Source of the DNA: Siphonodentalium dalli
Lineage: Eukaryota > Mollusca > Scaphopoda > Gadilida > Siphonodentaliidae
Assembly: GCA_032622095.1 (NCBI GenBank)
Contig: CP136067.1
Coordinates: 39,475,549-39,539,548 of the forward strand
Direction: 5' to 3'
Length of the DNA stretch: 64,000 nucleotides
This document shows, piece by piece, positions 10,096 to 22,500 of the stretch. Each line of letters begins with the position of its first letter. The first letter of the stretch is position 1. The notes below the pieces were generated by a model, which did not search any database, had not been told where the DNA came from, and was given only the letters and a program-made list of their open reading frames with translations. Both the position numbers and the translations under genes were made by a program.

Positions 10096-10512
10096 ACGTA
10101 CTCAATCCGACTAGACCCTCATAAATTACTATTTCTTTGGCTTCGTGGGTAAAACATATTTGATTCGAGCCGAGGGACCTACTCATCAACGCTCAGAGTG
10201 ATCAGATATAAATTTTTGAAGTTTTGTTATTTCTATTGTTTGTGGCCCAGAAACACGCCGTCAAAAGGATGGTCTTGGTCAAAATTGCGTTATTATTACC
10301 ACTCTATTTTAGAGTTATCCATCTTCGTCCGTTTGAATAAGTGATTCTGGAGCAATTGTTGGTACACATCTCGAGAAATAACAAACTTCAAAAATCAATA
10401 TCTGATCACTCTGAGCTTTGATGGGTGGGTTCCTCGACTCGAATCAAATATTTTTTACCACTGAAGCCAAAGAAATAGTAATTTAGGGGGTGCTTAATCG
10501 GATTGAGTACCT
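10096..10512. mobile_element. TTAA-flanked foldback element, family B short copy
   Basis: TTAA at 10092-10095 and 10513-10516 flank inverted arms of about 140 bp starting near gtactcaatccga and containing ctcagagtgatcagatat. The arms are imperfect. A longer relative with extra interior sequence is at 35682-37004. No coding sequence. Confidence 0.75.
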
Positions 10513-11772
10513 TTAACTATTCGTCATTGAGTATCGAATATCGAACTGTTTAAGTTTTTATTCAATTCAAGATTATGATTAGTTCGTCGGGTTTTACCAA
10601 TGATACTTCTTCGGTATTTACATAGATCCCTTACATTATCTATAAAAATATATACATGTATAAGAGTAGGAACTGTCTGTCTACATGTCTGTCTGTTCGG
10701 ATTTTTCTCCCAACCCTGGACCGATTTCAACCAAATTTAGTGCAGTAACTCTGGGAATCCCGGGGAGGCTATAACGACGTTAGTTTTTCAAAATGGTGAT
10801 CTAAAAAAAATTGATTAAATAAATAAAAACAAACAAACAAAAGAGATAAAATATGAACCTGTTTACACGAGGATACGTTGTGTGTTTTATAAAGGGGTTG
10901 ATTACTCCCTTGCATAATCGTTTACAATTAAGATTATACATTAGCCAGGGGCGCGAACATTTATCAGGATACAGAGTCCTGTGTATCGGTGGTGCATGAC
11001 TCCGGAGAAGCAGTTTCTTCCAATATCATGTATTTTGTTTCACAACAAAGACGGGTTATGGGTGGCCATTACATGTAGATCACAACTGGAGGAGCGGTCT
11101 TATTTTTCGAGTTTAATTTTTTTGTTTATACACAGAAAAAGTATCTATCATATGAAAGTAGAATATGTCAGCTTCGTGTTCCGCGCCCTAGCTGTTGTAA
11201 AATTTGAAAGTGCCGTTGCCATGGAATTTTGTGTTACGTGAATTGTTATTAAAACCATTTAAAACCACAAATCGTCCTATATTAATACCAGTCCTCGGGT
11301 CCTCAGTTGCCCTTGGTTGGCAAATTTTGCATTAGGAGTAAGGTGTCCATAGAACACAGGTGACCCCCTGCACTAGCCATACCGAAATGCTCAGAGTTCT
11401 ATCTCGGCGCACGCACGTGAACATAACCAATTGAATCATCCCGTAACCAATTATAATTTACTAAATATATACTCCCGATATTTATCAAAGTTTACACTGG
11501 AACGGTATATTATTTATTTGGAGGGCTTGTTTAGTCGAGCAGAGGAAGGCCAGGTAAAAAGATAATACAAGTGCATGATTAATATGCATTGGCGGTAACT
11601 GCTCAGATAATAATTCAACAAACTCCCAATGGTCGTTTGTTGAACTTATTACCAGGTCATGTATTAAATGGACTCAATTTCTTCGCATGCAGTGAATATG
11701 CATTTGCAAATTACAAATCTTGTAACATCGTCATTATCAAGTAGAACATGAAACGGTGTTCTATTATTGTTT

Positions 11773-11812
11773 GGCCAATGCAGACTCGCACATATAAGAG
11801 AATGAATTGGCA
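11773..11812. repeat. Solo degenerate copy of the family A hairpin
   Basis: ggccaatgcagactcgcaca followed by tataagagaatgaattggca is a collapsed version of the hairpin found twice in each full family A element, here without the terminal inverts or TTAA. Confidence 0.6.
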
Positions 11813-11953
11813 CAATGTTTTCACAAAATTTCATTATGCTCTTGTCATGGAAGGGTTAAATCGCTTATAATACTATGAAATACCACTAGAGTAATAGCAC
11901 GATTTATTCTTGCCATATATATGAGGGTTTTGTATTGTATTGGACACAATTAA

Positions 11954-12289
11954 ATGGGTACTGTGTACTAAATCCAGCCATGTATGGGACCATCTCATAT
12001 TATACTCAACACAATAGTTGCAACAAATGAATGAATCTGAGCCATAGATAGTGCAAAAATACATTTGTGTGCTCTATGAACAATGTCAAAATCATGGTAA
12101 TTAATTACTCAGTCATAAATTCATTTGCATTATAATTACCATGGCGCATGATGTTTGCATCGTTCCTAGAGCACATGAGTGTATTTTGCATTAATCCATG
12201 GGTCAAATTCATTCATTTGTTGCATATATTATGTTGAGTATAATAGGAGATGATCTCACAAATGGCCTGATTTAGTGTAAAGTCCCCCT
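11954..12289. mobile_element. TTAA-flanked foldback element, family C (diverged copy)
   Basis: TTAA at 11950-11953 and 12290-12293. The ends ATGGGTACTGTGTAC and its partner ..AGTCCCCCTT resemble the AGGGGTACTGTAC ends of 15371-16003. The arms (about 120 bp) pair through tactaaatcc..atgggaccatctcat and its diverged inverse. No coding sequence. Confidence 0.65.
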
Positions 12290-12750
12290 TTAATGTATAC
12301 ACGGATCGATAGTAGCGTTATAATTATACTATAAATACAGTCTGTCTCAACCACAGACTCAGTCTGGGTCTGCATGATCTTGAGTCCGACTAATACATGC
12401 AGCACGTTGAAACCACTGTTATATATAAACACATAGTGCTGTGTGAACAAACATTGCTGATATAGTGCGGGGAATTGAAATATTTTAGTTTAAATCTGTT
12501 TTATTATTTTCAGAATTTTGGATAGGATAGGATAATTTATTTACAATACACACATGAATAATACAATGGCAGTAACACATAATAAGGTAATGCTGTATAT
12601 TGTTGGGTGTTAGCCTAGCCCTATCGGGTTGTCTTCCTGTTCAATGCTGCGACCTTTTCCAATGTTTACGATATGCCATCACGTTTTGTTTGGACTTGAG
12701 GGTTTTATTGGACGAAATGGACTCTGATTGCCAACGTGCATGTGGCTGTA
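12290..12750. other. Unassigned interval between repeats
   Basis: Nothing recognised apart from a short ggataggata direct repeat near 12522. Confidence 0.4.
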
Positions 12751-12754
12751 ACAT

Positions 12755-13600
12755 TAACAAAAAGTTCTATTCTGACACCCCATGCACGACTTCAGCCCAA
12801 TTTTAGAAACTTTGGAAGTGGCTAAATGGCCGCATCACTGCTCTATAGACGCCCACCGAGTGGCACCATAAGAAAATGAAAGGATGCCCGGGTGGCCGCC
12901 ATGGTTCTGGCTAAGCAGTCGATTTAGTATCTAAAAGATCTATTTTGACCCCCCCCCCTATGCACTTCAGCACAATTTTAGAAACTTTGGAAGGGGCTAA
13001 ATGGCCGCGTCCCTGTAGTATAGACGCTCGCCGGGTGGCTCCACATGCACGAAAGGCGAGGATTTCCTTGTGACCACAATGGTTCTGGCTACGCAGCTGA
13101 TTTAGCAACAAAATGTGCAATGTTGAGCTCCAGACACGACTTCAGCCCAATTTCCGAAAAATAGGAAGTGGCTATATGGCCGCATCCTTACTGTACAAAC
13201 GCCGACCGGTTGGCAGCGCACGAAAATGCAAGGATTCCCTTGTGGCCGTCATGATTCAGGCTACGCAGCCGATTTAGTAAATACATTGCTATTTTGACCC
13301 CCACATGCATGACTTCAGCCCGTCCCTACTCAATAAATGCCCACCTGGTGGCACCCCACGAAAATTCAAGGATTCCCACTGGCGTCTATGGTTCTGGCTA
13401 CGCAGCCGATTTAGTAACAATAAGTGCTATTTTGACAACACCCCCCCCCCCCCCCCCCCCGGTGCACGACTTCAGCGCATTTTTCGAAAATATGGAAGGG
13501 ACTATTTGGCCGCGTCCCTGCTCTATGGACGCCCGTCGGGTGGCACCGCACAAAAATGCAAGAATTGCCTGGGGGCCGCCATGTTTCTGGTCACATAAAT
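12755..13600. repeat. Tandem array of about 185-bp units, five degenerate copies
   Basis: The unit carries caccccatgcacgacttcag, ggaagtggctaaatggccgc and gccatggttctggctacgca in that order, repeated at decreasing spacing. It includes C-rich runs, the longest a poly-C at about 13440-13460, and is more GC-rich than its surroundings. No coding function is apparent. Confidence 0.8.
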
Positions 13601-14335
13601 AATAAATGAAATATCATCTGAGAATATGCAACTGGGACCTGGGAACTGGGAACGGAATTCATGGAGGTAAAATGTTGTCCTCACAGAACAAGCTCCTATA
13701 ATTCAACTCATTTCGTGGTGTGAATTATGTGAACCTTGGTGGTTCACGATGTATATATATACACATGTACCGCTATTTATTAGATATTACATTTTTGCCC
13801 AGAACTGCTTGTTGTCGAACTTGGTGAATATCCCTTCAATTTACTCTTAAACCGGGTAATATCATTATGTGACATCGCCAATCCAAGTAAAATCATTTTA
13901 CAACATCACAAATCCGAGTAATATTGTTTCCCAACATGCGCCGTAAATCTACTTCACTACTAAATAATGTTTAGATATCAATATGTGTGATGTCACTCAT
14001 AAAGAGTTGTCAGTTACTAAGAAGCGATCTAATTAATACATAGGATATTACTTGGTTGGGTTCGGTCTCATGCAGTCTGATATGAGGTTACATCGGGCTG
14101 ATATCGGGCCAAATATAAAACCAACCAAGTGATATCCTCTAAATAGCAATTCAAGTGATATCCTCTAAATAGCAATTCAAACTAAGGGGATAAAGTCGTA
14201 ATCACTGGGAGACAAAACAATACAGATACACACTTGCGTGGTTCGCGGTTTGCTTTCCGCGAAGTCACCCGGTCGTTCGACTTATTGACAAACGTCGAGC
14301 TTTTGTGGGTTATATCCCGCCAATAATATTTCTAT
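13601..14335. other. Unassigned interval
   Basis: Contains a short direct repeat (ccaagtgatatcctctaaat / tcaagtgatatcctctaaat near 14125-14165). No gene seen. Confidence 0.4.
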
Positions 14336-14850
14336 ATATTTACACACTAAGTGTTGTCATCACTAAATCCAGCATTCTGATTGGTCGGCGCCCACGTGGC
14401 TAGTTGCAGTTATTTCTCGGTGAATGCGTAACGTCTCATAACACCAAGCTAATAACACAATCGATACGTCATTAGGTTTGGAAAGACGAACGCGTAATGC
14501 TTTGGGCGCATTTTGACTCGCGCAGGATTGACTTAATACATCATCGGGTTTCAACATGAAGAGAAATTGTTCCTATTAACTTTTGCCAAGGGTGCTATTG
14601 GGTATTTTGGGCTGATCTTGTCACGATACACTTTTCGATTTAAATATATTTACAAAAGCGGCTTTTTCGCTAAATGTATATAAATATAAGGATTAACTGT
14701 CATGTGGACTATTTTTATGGAGATGTAACGGTGAGGTAAGTGGACATAACTTGTATGTAAAACCCTTCGGGTTTTACACAAGTTATGTCCACTTACCTCA
14801 CCGTTACATCTCCATAAAAACAGTCCACATGACAGTTAATCCTTATATCA
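14336..14850. mobile_element. Foldback-ended repeat, family D copy 1
   Basis: A block of about 500 bp shared with 16279-16742, starting near cactaagtgt..ctaaatccagcattctgatt and ending in a long hairpin (14693-14847) made of taactgtcatgtggact..aacttg and its inverse. Non-coding. Terminal target duplication not resolved. Confidence 0.7.
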
Positions 14851-14896
14851 ACCCAAGTTAGAAGTTTCTCCGTTTTACGATCTAAACCTCCCTATT

Positions 14897-15089
14897 ACAC
14901 GGTGGGGGAATCACGTGTTTTCGATGTTGTTGAGTACCACGCATTCAAAATGTCCGAAGCGAGAGCAAACGCACACAAACATAACATTATGAGGAACTGA
15001 CACAAAACATAGCATTTTTTCGAACGCGTCGGCCATTTTAAATGCGTGATACTCATTCAACTCGAAACCACGTGATTCCTCACCGTGCA
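14897..15089. mobile_element. Foldback MITE with CACGTG near its ends, family E short copy
   Basis: Inverted arms of about 65 bp start cggtgggggaatcacgtg and close with cacgtgattcctcaccgt. The inner arm holds cgcattcaaaatg. The longer copy is at 17286-17721. Each end carries an E-box (CACGTG). Confidence 0.7.
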
Positions 15090-15370
15090 TCAATAAGGGT
15101 TTACGTTTTGTCGGCTACTTCTAGAAAAGAACAGACGTTTTCAAACATATTTTATTGTAGCAAGTCTTTTACCAATGAGTGGGTTCTGGTATATATATAA
15201 TATATAGTTGTAATCAACTCGCCGAGTCAAGTTTACCTCTCTCTCCCTTAACAATAAAAAACAAAAACAAATAGAATCAAGATGAGAGGCATGACATGTG
15301 AAATCAAATGTCAATAAATATAGTGAAACAAGTACAAACATATTTAAATTATGTACGCACTCGAACTTAA

Positions 15371-16003
15371 AGGGGTACTGTACACAGAGATAGGCATTTT
15401 TTTTATTTACTCCCATTGACATAACTTTCAAGTTAGATTGTGTTCGTGTTATATGAGTTTCGTATAAACCTAATTTAGCGACGAAAATATTGATCTTGGA
15501 AATAAAAATATTACGATTTCAAACTACGCGCCATGTTTTTGACCTTCACCGGAGAAGACGCAGGTTGCAGGATGAACCGGAAGTTCAATTGATGCCTGCA
15601 ATCTCTTCCATCGAACAATCTCACCCCCTATAAAAAATACTTGACGCTTTATGAATCTTGTTTTTTCTCTTTTTTTCCAAATTGGTTATAGCGGGACTTC
15701 CTTTTGCATGTAACATGTTTTGTTCGCAACTCAATAATGTTCGTCGTAAACGGCCGTCGATAAAAGACACCCAACATGTGAGATTTCAAGAACGGTAACT
15801 CGTAATGGCATAATTCGCCATTTTATGACTCCAGCCATAAATTCATTTATATTAAATAATTCAATTTGACTTTTATGATAGCCTGTTAACCGGAACGTTT
15901 TCAGTAGACATCGTCGACTCAAATACGTTATTTTAAAATATAATATTGATATTAGATCGCAATTGTTACCGGGAATTTATTGAAATTGGCGTACAGTACC
16001 CCT
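15371..16003. mobile_element. TTAA-flanked non-autonomous element, family C (633 bp)
   Basis: TTAA at 15367-15370 and 16004-16007 flank AGGGGTACTGTAC and its exact inverse. The interior is AT-rich without a transposase frame. A possible single end of the same family (ttaaaggggtgctgtacgcc) lies near 32070. Confidence 0.75.
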
Positions 16004-16278
16004 TTAAAATGTACACACACATTCGTGAAAATATAGGTGTCATACAGATTTGTATACATTGTAAATAAGCCCGTAACAGGGGCAGAACAATACAATTATC
16101 ATCATATAGACACTCTGTTAATTTCAAAATTTTGGCCATATTAGCCTTCATCGGTGAAAGTTTAAATCTGGGACAGTTACATTTGTACATGACTTGGGTG
16201 AACTATATAATCATAACATTATAGCAATGTTTGGGCATTATTGACATTTGACAATAGCCAAGTTCAGCCACAAGTGCT

Positions 16279-16742
16279 TATATTTACATACTAAGTGTGA
16301 TTATAACTAAATCCAGCATTCTGATTGGTCGGCGCCCACGTGGCTAGTTGCAATTATTTCTCGGTGAACGCGCAACAGCTCATAACTGCAGCCTCATAAT
16401 TACATCGACGCGTCATAGATTTGGGAAAGACGAACGCGTAATGTTTTGGGCGCATTTGGATTCGCGCAGGATTGACTAAATAAATCATCGGGTTTCAATA
16501 TAAAGATAAATTGTTCCTGTTAACTTTTGCCAAGGGTGCTATGGGATATTTTGGGCTGGTTTTGTCACGATACACTTTTCGATTTAAATACATTTACAAA
16601 AGTGGCTTTTTCGCTAAATGTATATAAATATAATGATTAACTGTCATGTGGACTGTTTTTATGGAGATGTAACCGTGAGGTAAGTGGTCATAACTTGTTA
16701 CATCTCCATAAAAACAGTCCACATGACAGTTAATCCTTATGT
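16279..16742. mobile_element. Foldback-ended repeat, family D copy 2
   Basis: Second copy of the block at 14336-14850, same orientation, with the terminal hairpin shortened to about 16635-16741. Confidence 0.7.
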
Positions 16743-16837
16743 AACATGCAATGTGTGTTACTATAGTATTGCTGTGGATACGCCCTTGACCGGAACAAGT
16801 CATGTGATTTTACGACGCCAAAAACTACACGTTTTAA

Positions 16838-17230
16838 CCCTTTACCCAACAGAACGGCCCTGTGCCAATGCATTCTCTTATATATGCGAGTCGACCATAG
16901 GTCGCCTCGCATATATAAGAGAATGCATTGGCTTAACACATTAAAAATTATAAAATTGTTAAAGAATGTAAGAAAAAATGGTAAAAAAGTGTTAAAAAAA
17001 GATTTTGTTTAGGCCAATGCATTCTCTTATATATGCGAGGCGACCTATGGTCGACTCGCATATATAAGAGAATGCATTGGCACAGGGCATAACTATAACC
17101 ATCACAATGTGGTCAATGAGCCGGTTCCAATGATATCCATATTTGTATGGTTTTAGTGAGACAAACCCAAGATATTTTAGGCTGTTGAAGCTTTATTTGG
17201 CCGGTTTTGGCCGGTTTGTTGGGTAAAGGG
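16838..17230. mobile_element. TTAA-flanked non-autonomous element, family A copy 2
   Basis: TTAA at 16834-16837 and 17231-17234 flank the same terminal inverts and two internal hairpins as 9294-9749. Both hairpins are nearly perfect (gccaatgcattctcttatat with tatataagagaatgcattgg), so selection or recent spread is plausible. Confidence 0.85.
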
Positions 17231-17285
17231 TTAAGATATCGGTCCAACTCATGCCAGAAAGTGTAAGCAATAATCCGGTGGTATA

Positions 17286-17721
17286 GACAAGGTGGGGAAT
17301 CACGTTGTTTCGAGGTTGGTGTGTTAACGCATTCAAAATGGTTGAGGCTATAGTGCAAACGCACAAAAGAAACTGACACAAAACATAGCATTTTGACTGT
17401 TACGAGCATATGTTAGTGTATTTTAAAAACAAGTTGATACATGTACCTTATTTGTTGGTAAATACTCAGTACTTTTCTATAACATTCTGGCCAAAGTTGC
17501 CAGTCGGAGGTACGTGGAATACACTAGTCCATACATCTAAGAGAATCCTTCGACTGACATCTTTTGTGAGAATGTTAGAGCAAACAACAGTGAATTTCTA
17601 AATCTGTTATCAGCTTGTTTGAAAAATGGTATACTCGATTCTGGACGCGATTGTGATCGCCTTGGCCATTTTGAATGCGTGATACACATCATCTCGAAAC
17701 CACGTGATTCCCCACCGTCAT
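17286..17721. mobile_element. Foldback element, family E long copy
   Basis: Arms ggtggggaatcacgttgttt..cgcattcaaaatgg at 17288-17342 and the inverse at 17660-17720 (ccattttgaatgcgtgat..cacgtgattccccacc) enclose about 320 bp of non-coding sequence. Related to 14897-15089. Confidence 0.65.
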
Positions 17722-17934
17722 AGGCACAAGCGACATGTCCACAGTGCGACAACCGATATGCTTTATTTGCTTCAATAAAAACAATATGTCCGCGCTTACA
17801 CATCATATTCTCGTATACAGTATTATAATATGTATACTGCCTGAAAAGCGTTGGCTTCTCAGTATAGAATATCTTATAAGCACACAACTTATAAACGGTT
17901 TGACCATGTACGTTGATAGGGTGTTGCCTTTTTT

Positions 17935-19330
17935 TGTTAAACATATTTTTATTGTAATATAATATTACAAGAGGGATCGGGTGCACAAGTTTTGACAACC
18001 CGCCTATCTCCCATTAAAATTTTAACAATACAATGTAGATGACGAACATAACATATATACAGGATGATATGTGATGTGTTTGTGTTTGCTGTCAGTCCTA
18101 TCCTTCTGTTTTTGAAATTGCAACTGAGCTAGTCAACATTTGTAACACACGGGAGGATCGCCAATATTTCCAGCAGAGGGGGGGGGCCTAATTAAATCGT
18201 TTCGTTGATGAAAAATATGAATGAACAAAATGGAAAAGAATTTTATTGCGTCGATTCGATTCTGATGATATCCCTGTGAGTATAAGGAGGAAATGTTCGA
18301 TATTATAAATTGGTGGGTTGCAATCTTGTCGAAAAGTTCGCATCTTTCGGTTACATACAGGGGGCACTCAATGATATAATGAAAGGCATCTTCGACTTCG
18401 TATCCACATATGCATTTAGAGGTATCAGAGATACATGAATGTGAGGTAATTGGGGACTTGGTTATTTATTATTTTAAACATGGTGAGCAACTCTTGGAGT
18501 TCTCGTCGAGTTTCTAATCTTGGCCATCCTACTTCGTCAAACAAGCGATTTATATCTACGGAACGCGCTAATCGTGTGACTATTCTTTTCAGCATCATTG
18601 TGTATGTCATCCAACTTTTTAATAAGTAATGTGTTACTGTGCCCCACACTACATCGGCATAGTCTATAATTGGTAAGATATATGCTATGTATATTTTTTT
18701 CAAGCGACTTTCGGTCAAGGTCGTAATTCAGTCTTCTTATTTGTGAGAGATGTGATGTAGCTTTGTTTGCTATTGTATTTATATGAGTTTTTCCAGTTTA
18801 GATTCGATTGTATTCCAAGTCAAAGATGTTTGTGTGAGTTTGTAAATAATACATTTTCTTGTTCGAATTTTAAATTCGGGGTCACGTTGTAAGGGAAAAG
18901 GAAATTGCCCTAGTTTTCGTTGGGTTAAATTTCACTAGCCAGTTAGTTATTTGCCCAGGCTGCGACTTTTTCAAAGTCTTCGTTCATATTCTTGGTTAGG
19001 ATATCTATGTCATAGTGATGGGTAGTCATATGGCAAGTATCGTCCGCGTACATGCTTGTGGTTGCATTAATATGATCAAGGAGGTCCTTTATATGAACTG
19101 AAAATAAGAAAGCGCCAATAATCGAGCATTAAGGGACTCCTGCTGGGATAAATTCAAATTTTGAGAAGGAAATATTCACCAAGACCCTCTGTTTACGATT
19201 GAACAGATAATCTTTTAGCCATTCTAAGAGATTTATTCTTAATCCGTGAGGTATCTTATAAATTATATGGGTTTTCGTACTTAATGATGAGGGGCGAGTA
19301 AAGTTCCTCCCTAAATTTAATACGCCAGTC
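17935..19330 (-). pseudogene. Degenerate jockey/CR1-like LINE, 3' part of the reverse transcriptase ORF
   Basis: On the minus strand the pieces follow the usual LINE order with frameshifts. RT segment at 19129-19330: EWLKDYLFNRKQRVLVN ..IPAGVP. Catalytic YADDT at about 19050. Thumb/C-terminal region at 18425-18718: LKKIYIAYILPIIDYADVVW, DEVGWPRLETRRELQELLTM. Cys/His tail at about 18240-18420: CICGYEVEDAFHYIIECPLY. The AATAAA-containing 3' end is near 17945. No endonuclease part remains. Stops and frameshifts make it a pseudogene, probably 5'-truncated. Confidence 0.8.
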
Positions 19331-19849
19331 ACTATGCGGTGCTGCATGCAGTGGCAAGATTCCCATTTAACGAGATTGGCGATCATTGGAAACAAATATT
19401 TAAATATGTTGTGTTGGAAAGGAAAGGAGGATGACAGCGCTATGTGGAAAATATGATTGCCGGGTATCAGTATCGGCTTTAAAACATGACGAAAACATGA
19501 AAACAACAATGAGAGAAACATGAGAATAATAACTCAACATAATAATGATATGAAATATGAGGTGAAGATGTATCAATGACATGTAATGTCTGCATTCATT
19601 TTGGAGCGGTAAGGAGACATTTATTGAGTCCCTGTCGGTCTCGTATTTGGCTATCAAGTGATACTGATGCTACATATACGGAACCAATGCGTTGCCTGAT
19701 ATCTGCCTTGTCGCTTGGCTACAGGTCCGAGTCCTGTGGGTATGGTAAATGTATGTTTCCCATATTATGCTGTGCATGGATCAGTATTAATTCGAGCGTG
19801 GGAGTCTAATGAGTCATGAATTCCTCTTTCGATCACACAGCACTATATA

Positions 19850-20061
19850 CAGTAATTCCCTAATCAATCGACTCCTTAGCCACAGCAGAATTATGGGTAA
19901 TTTTTCAGGATTTAGTCGGAAATATAGCTTGTTGCCATTCATCGGAAAGCTCTCAGTGAGAGCTATCGGATGAATGGCAACAAGCCATAATTCCGACTAA
20001 ACCCTGAAAAATTACCCATAATTCTGCTGTGATTAAGGAGTCGATTAATTAGGGCATTAAT
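19850..20061. mobile_element. Pogo-like TA-flanked foldback MITE, copy 1
   Basis: Starts TA|CAGTAATTCCCTAATCAATC, followed by ccttagccacagcagaatta. The two arms pair almost throughout around agctctcagtgagagct. The right terminus is diverged (gggcattaatg). Same family as the element at the palindrome centre. Confidence 0.8.
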
Positions 20062-21059
20062 GTGCACTCCTGCTGTTTATTCAGTGATTTCAATATAGAT
20101 TTAGTTTAGTTCTCCACACATAATAAAACATAAACATTCGTCGATACGATGTTATCAGAGTATCCTAAATTATATCAAAATGATTGACTGAGAATGCCAT
20201 CAGATGGAAATTTTCCGACCTTATGTGGGTGTCAGGTTGGAAGTTTCCAACACTTGGCAAGCTTGTATCCTGGTCACCCCCCCCCCCCCCCCCCCGTGGC
20301 CAGTCAAAAACTTCTAATTATTCGAAAATTTAAATTTCCAACGCTTGGAAATTAAGCTCGAGGCCAGTCTGGATGCTAGGATTTGGCGATTTTCATGTTC
20401 CGACTTCAAAATGGTCTCACACCGAGCTGAACCAACGTAGTCTGCCCGGTGTCCCTCCCCATGGCTGTGTGCATTTATGTGGAGCTAGCTAAACTAATAG
20501 ATGTTAGGATTTATTCCAATTCTCAGGTCAGATCTAAAAAATATTGGTTCGTCCAGTAGATCATGTTGATCCCTCCGGCACCCACATAAAGGAGACCCGC
20601 CAACCACGTCACTAATTCTTCTAGTGGGTTGGACCTATCCCTTATAAGTTTACTGAGATGTTGTCTTGGTCTTTCATCTGCCGTACGCTGTGCCATTTCG
20701 AAAATTTCAATTATGCCATCAAAACTTATTCTGCATAAATATACACACTTGCCAGTCTGAGTCTCTGTAAAATACTCTAGAAAATATAATGTATATACCA
20801 CTATACTTGCGGATCGGATAGTGGCCGGTTAGCACTCGCGATTTAGTCATAATACATTGAAAAATACAATTTTAAAATCTGATAGATTGGGTCAATTATA
20901 TCATCGACATCGTGTGTCGTCAACGCTATGGCGAAGATAACTTGTGCATTCTGCCGCTACCAAATAAACTACCTGGTTTATAAAATAAACCCACTTGGTG
21001 AATACGGCCCTAACGTGTTCACATACAAAAACAAGCTATATATAGAACGAAACTGAAAA
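20062..21059. other. Unassigned interval
   Basis: Contains a poly-C tract at 20278-20295 flanked by ttggaagtttccaacacttgg-type words that recur near 28440, 33430 and 38630 (an unresolved dispersed repeat). No gene supported. Confidence 0.4.
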
Positions 21060-22500
21060 ATCCAACCACTCTAAACACAAACAAATAAAACATTTTCTGC
21101 AATGTATAAAATAATATTATTAGAAAGAGTAAATCGCTTTACTGTACGAAAATATTCAACGAAAACAGAGGCAACATGGAAGACCCTTGGAAAATACTTA
21201 GAAGCATAATCGGCAAGAATAAATCGTCACTCACACCGCCAAATGAATTAATCAGCAACGGCGAACGCATATCTAATTCAAAAGAGATTACATCGCATTT
21301 CAATTCATTCTTTGTTAACCCTTTACCCAACAAAACGGCCAAAAACGCCCAAATAAAGCTTCAACAGCCTAAAATATCTTCGCTCTGTCTCAATAACACC
21401 ATACAAATATGGATATCATTGGAACCGGTTCATTGACCACATTGTGGTGGTTACAGTTATGCCCTGTGCCAATGCATTCTCTTATGTGAGAGTCGACTAT
21501 AGGTCGCCTCGCATATATAAGAGAATGCATTTGGCCTAAAAAAAAACACTTTTTACCATTTTTTTCTTACATTCTTTTAACAATTTTATAATATAAGATA
21601 ATGCATTGACACAGGGCCGTTCTGTTGGGTAAAGGGTTAATGTAGGACACTATATAGTCAACTCGATGTTTCACACTGAAAAATCACACGTAGATTATCT
21701 TAATGGTCATTATCCAAGTATTTTAAAACTCCTCCCCACAAATGAACAAGACGTAATCCTATCAGCGTTCAAAATAAAACCCCAAAATACTCTCGATTTA
21801 AATAACATTTCCAGCAAACGTATGAAAATAACAATTAATGAAGTAGCACAACCACTAGTCCATATAATTAATCCTTCATTCATAGCCGAGAAATTTCCAG
21901 ATGACATGAAACTGGCGAAAGTTCTTCCAGTCTTTACAATGGGCTTTAATTTCAACCTCAATAATTATCGACTGCTAAGTATACTACTTATATTTTCCAA
22001 AATTATGGAAAAAATAATGGCCATCAGACTTAGAGACTTTTCTTAACGACAATAATATTGTATGAAGACCAATATGGGTGTCGTAGCAAACACCCAACCT
22101 TCCATCCAATAATTCACAAAATAATTGCCCAAAATAATGACCAAGTATCTAGATATTCGATATTCACTGTTCGTTGATTTTTCTTAAGCATTGACTCTGT
22201 AAATCATTAAATACTTTTATCTAAACTATCTCACTATGGAATTATAGGTCTTACAAACGATTGGTTTTGTAGCTATTTAGTTAATAGAGAACAATGTGCA
22301 TGCTTTAAAAACACACTGTCTGAAACTGTAGATTTAAACTATGGGGTGCCTCGGGGGTCAATTTTAGGACCTCTTCTTTATCTAATCTATGATATGAAAG
22401 ATGCAACCACCTTCTCACTACTTTCATTTGCTGACGACACACCCTTATATGCATATGGTAATAGCATTCATCCAGCTGACAAAGCGCCTGAATACTAACT
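21060..22500 (+). pseudogene. Degenerate jockey/CR1-like LINE RT, split by a TTAA element
   Basis: Pieces in order: WKILRSIIGKNKSS and ISNSKEITSHFNSFFVN (21185-21318), then after the inserted element VGHYIVNSMFHTEKSHVDYL (from 21641), ..LNNYRLLSILLIFSKIMEK at 21955-22015 (the NYRPIS..K.FEK motif of LINE RTs), GVPRGSILGPLLYLIYD at about 22340, and catalytic FADDT at about 22430. Several frameshifts and stops follow 22046. Jockey/CR1-like by motif reading. Confidence 0.8.
21319..21636. mobile_element. TTAA-flanked non-autonomous element, family A copy 3, inserted in a LINE
   Basis: TTAA at 21315-21318 and 21637-21640. It is in opposite orientation to copies 1 and 2, and only one of the two internal hairpins is complete. 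Deleting the element plus one TTAA rejoins the LINE reading frame as ..NSFF-VN-VGHYIV.., which proves the element boundaries and the target duplication. Confidence 0.9.
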
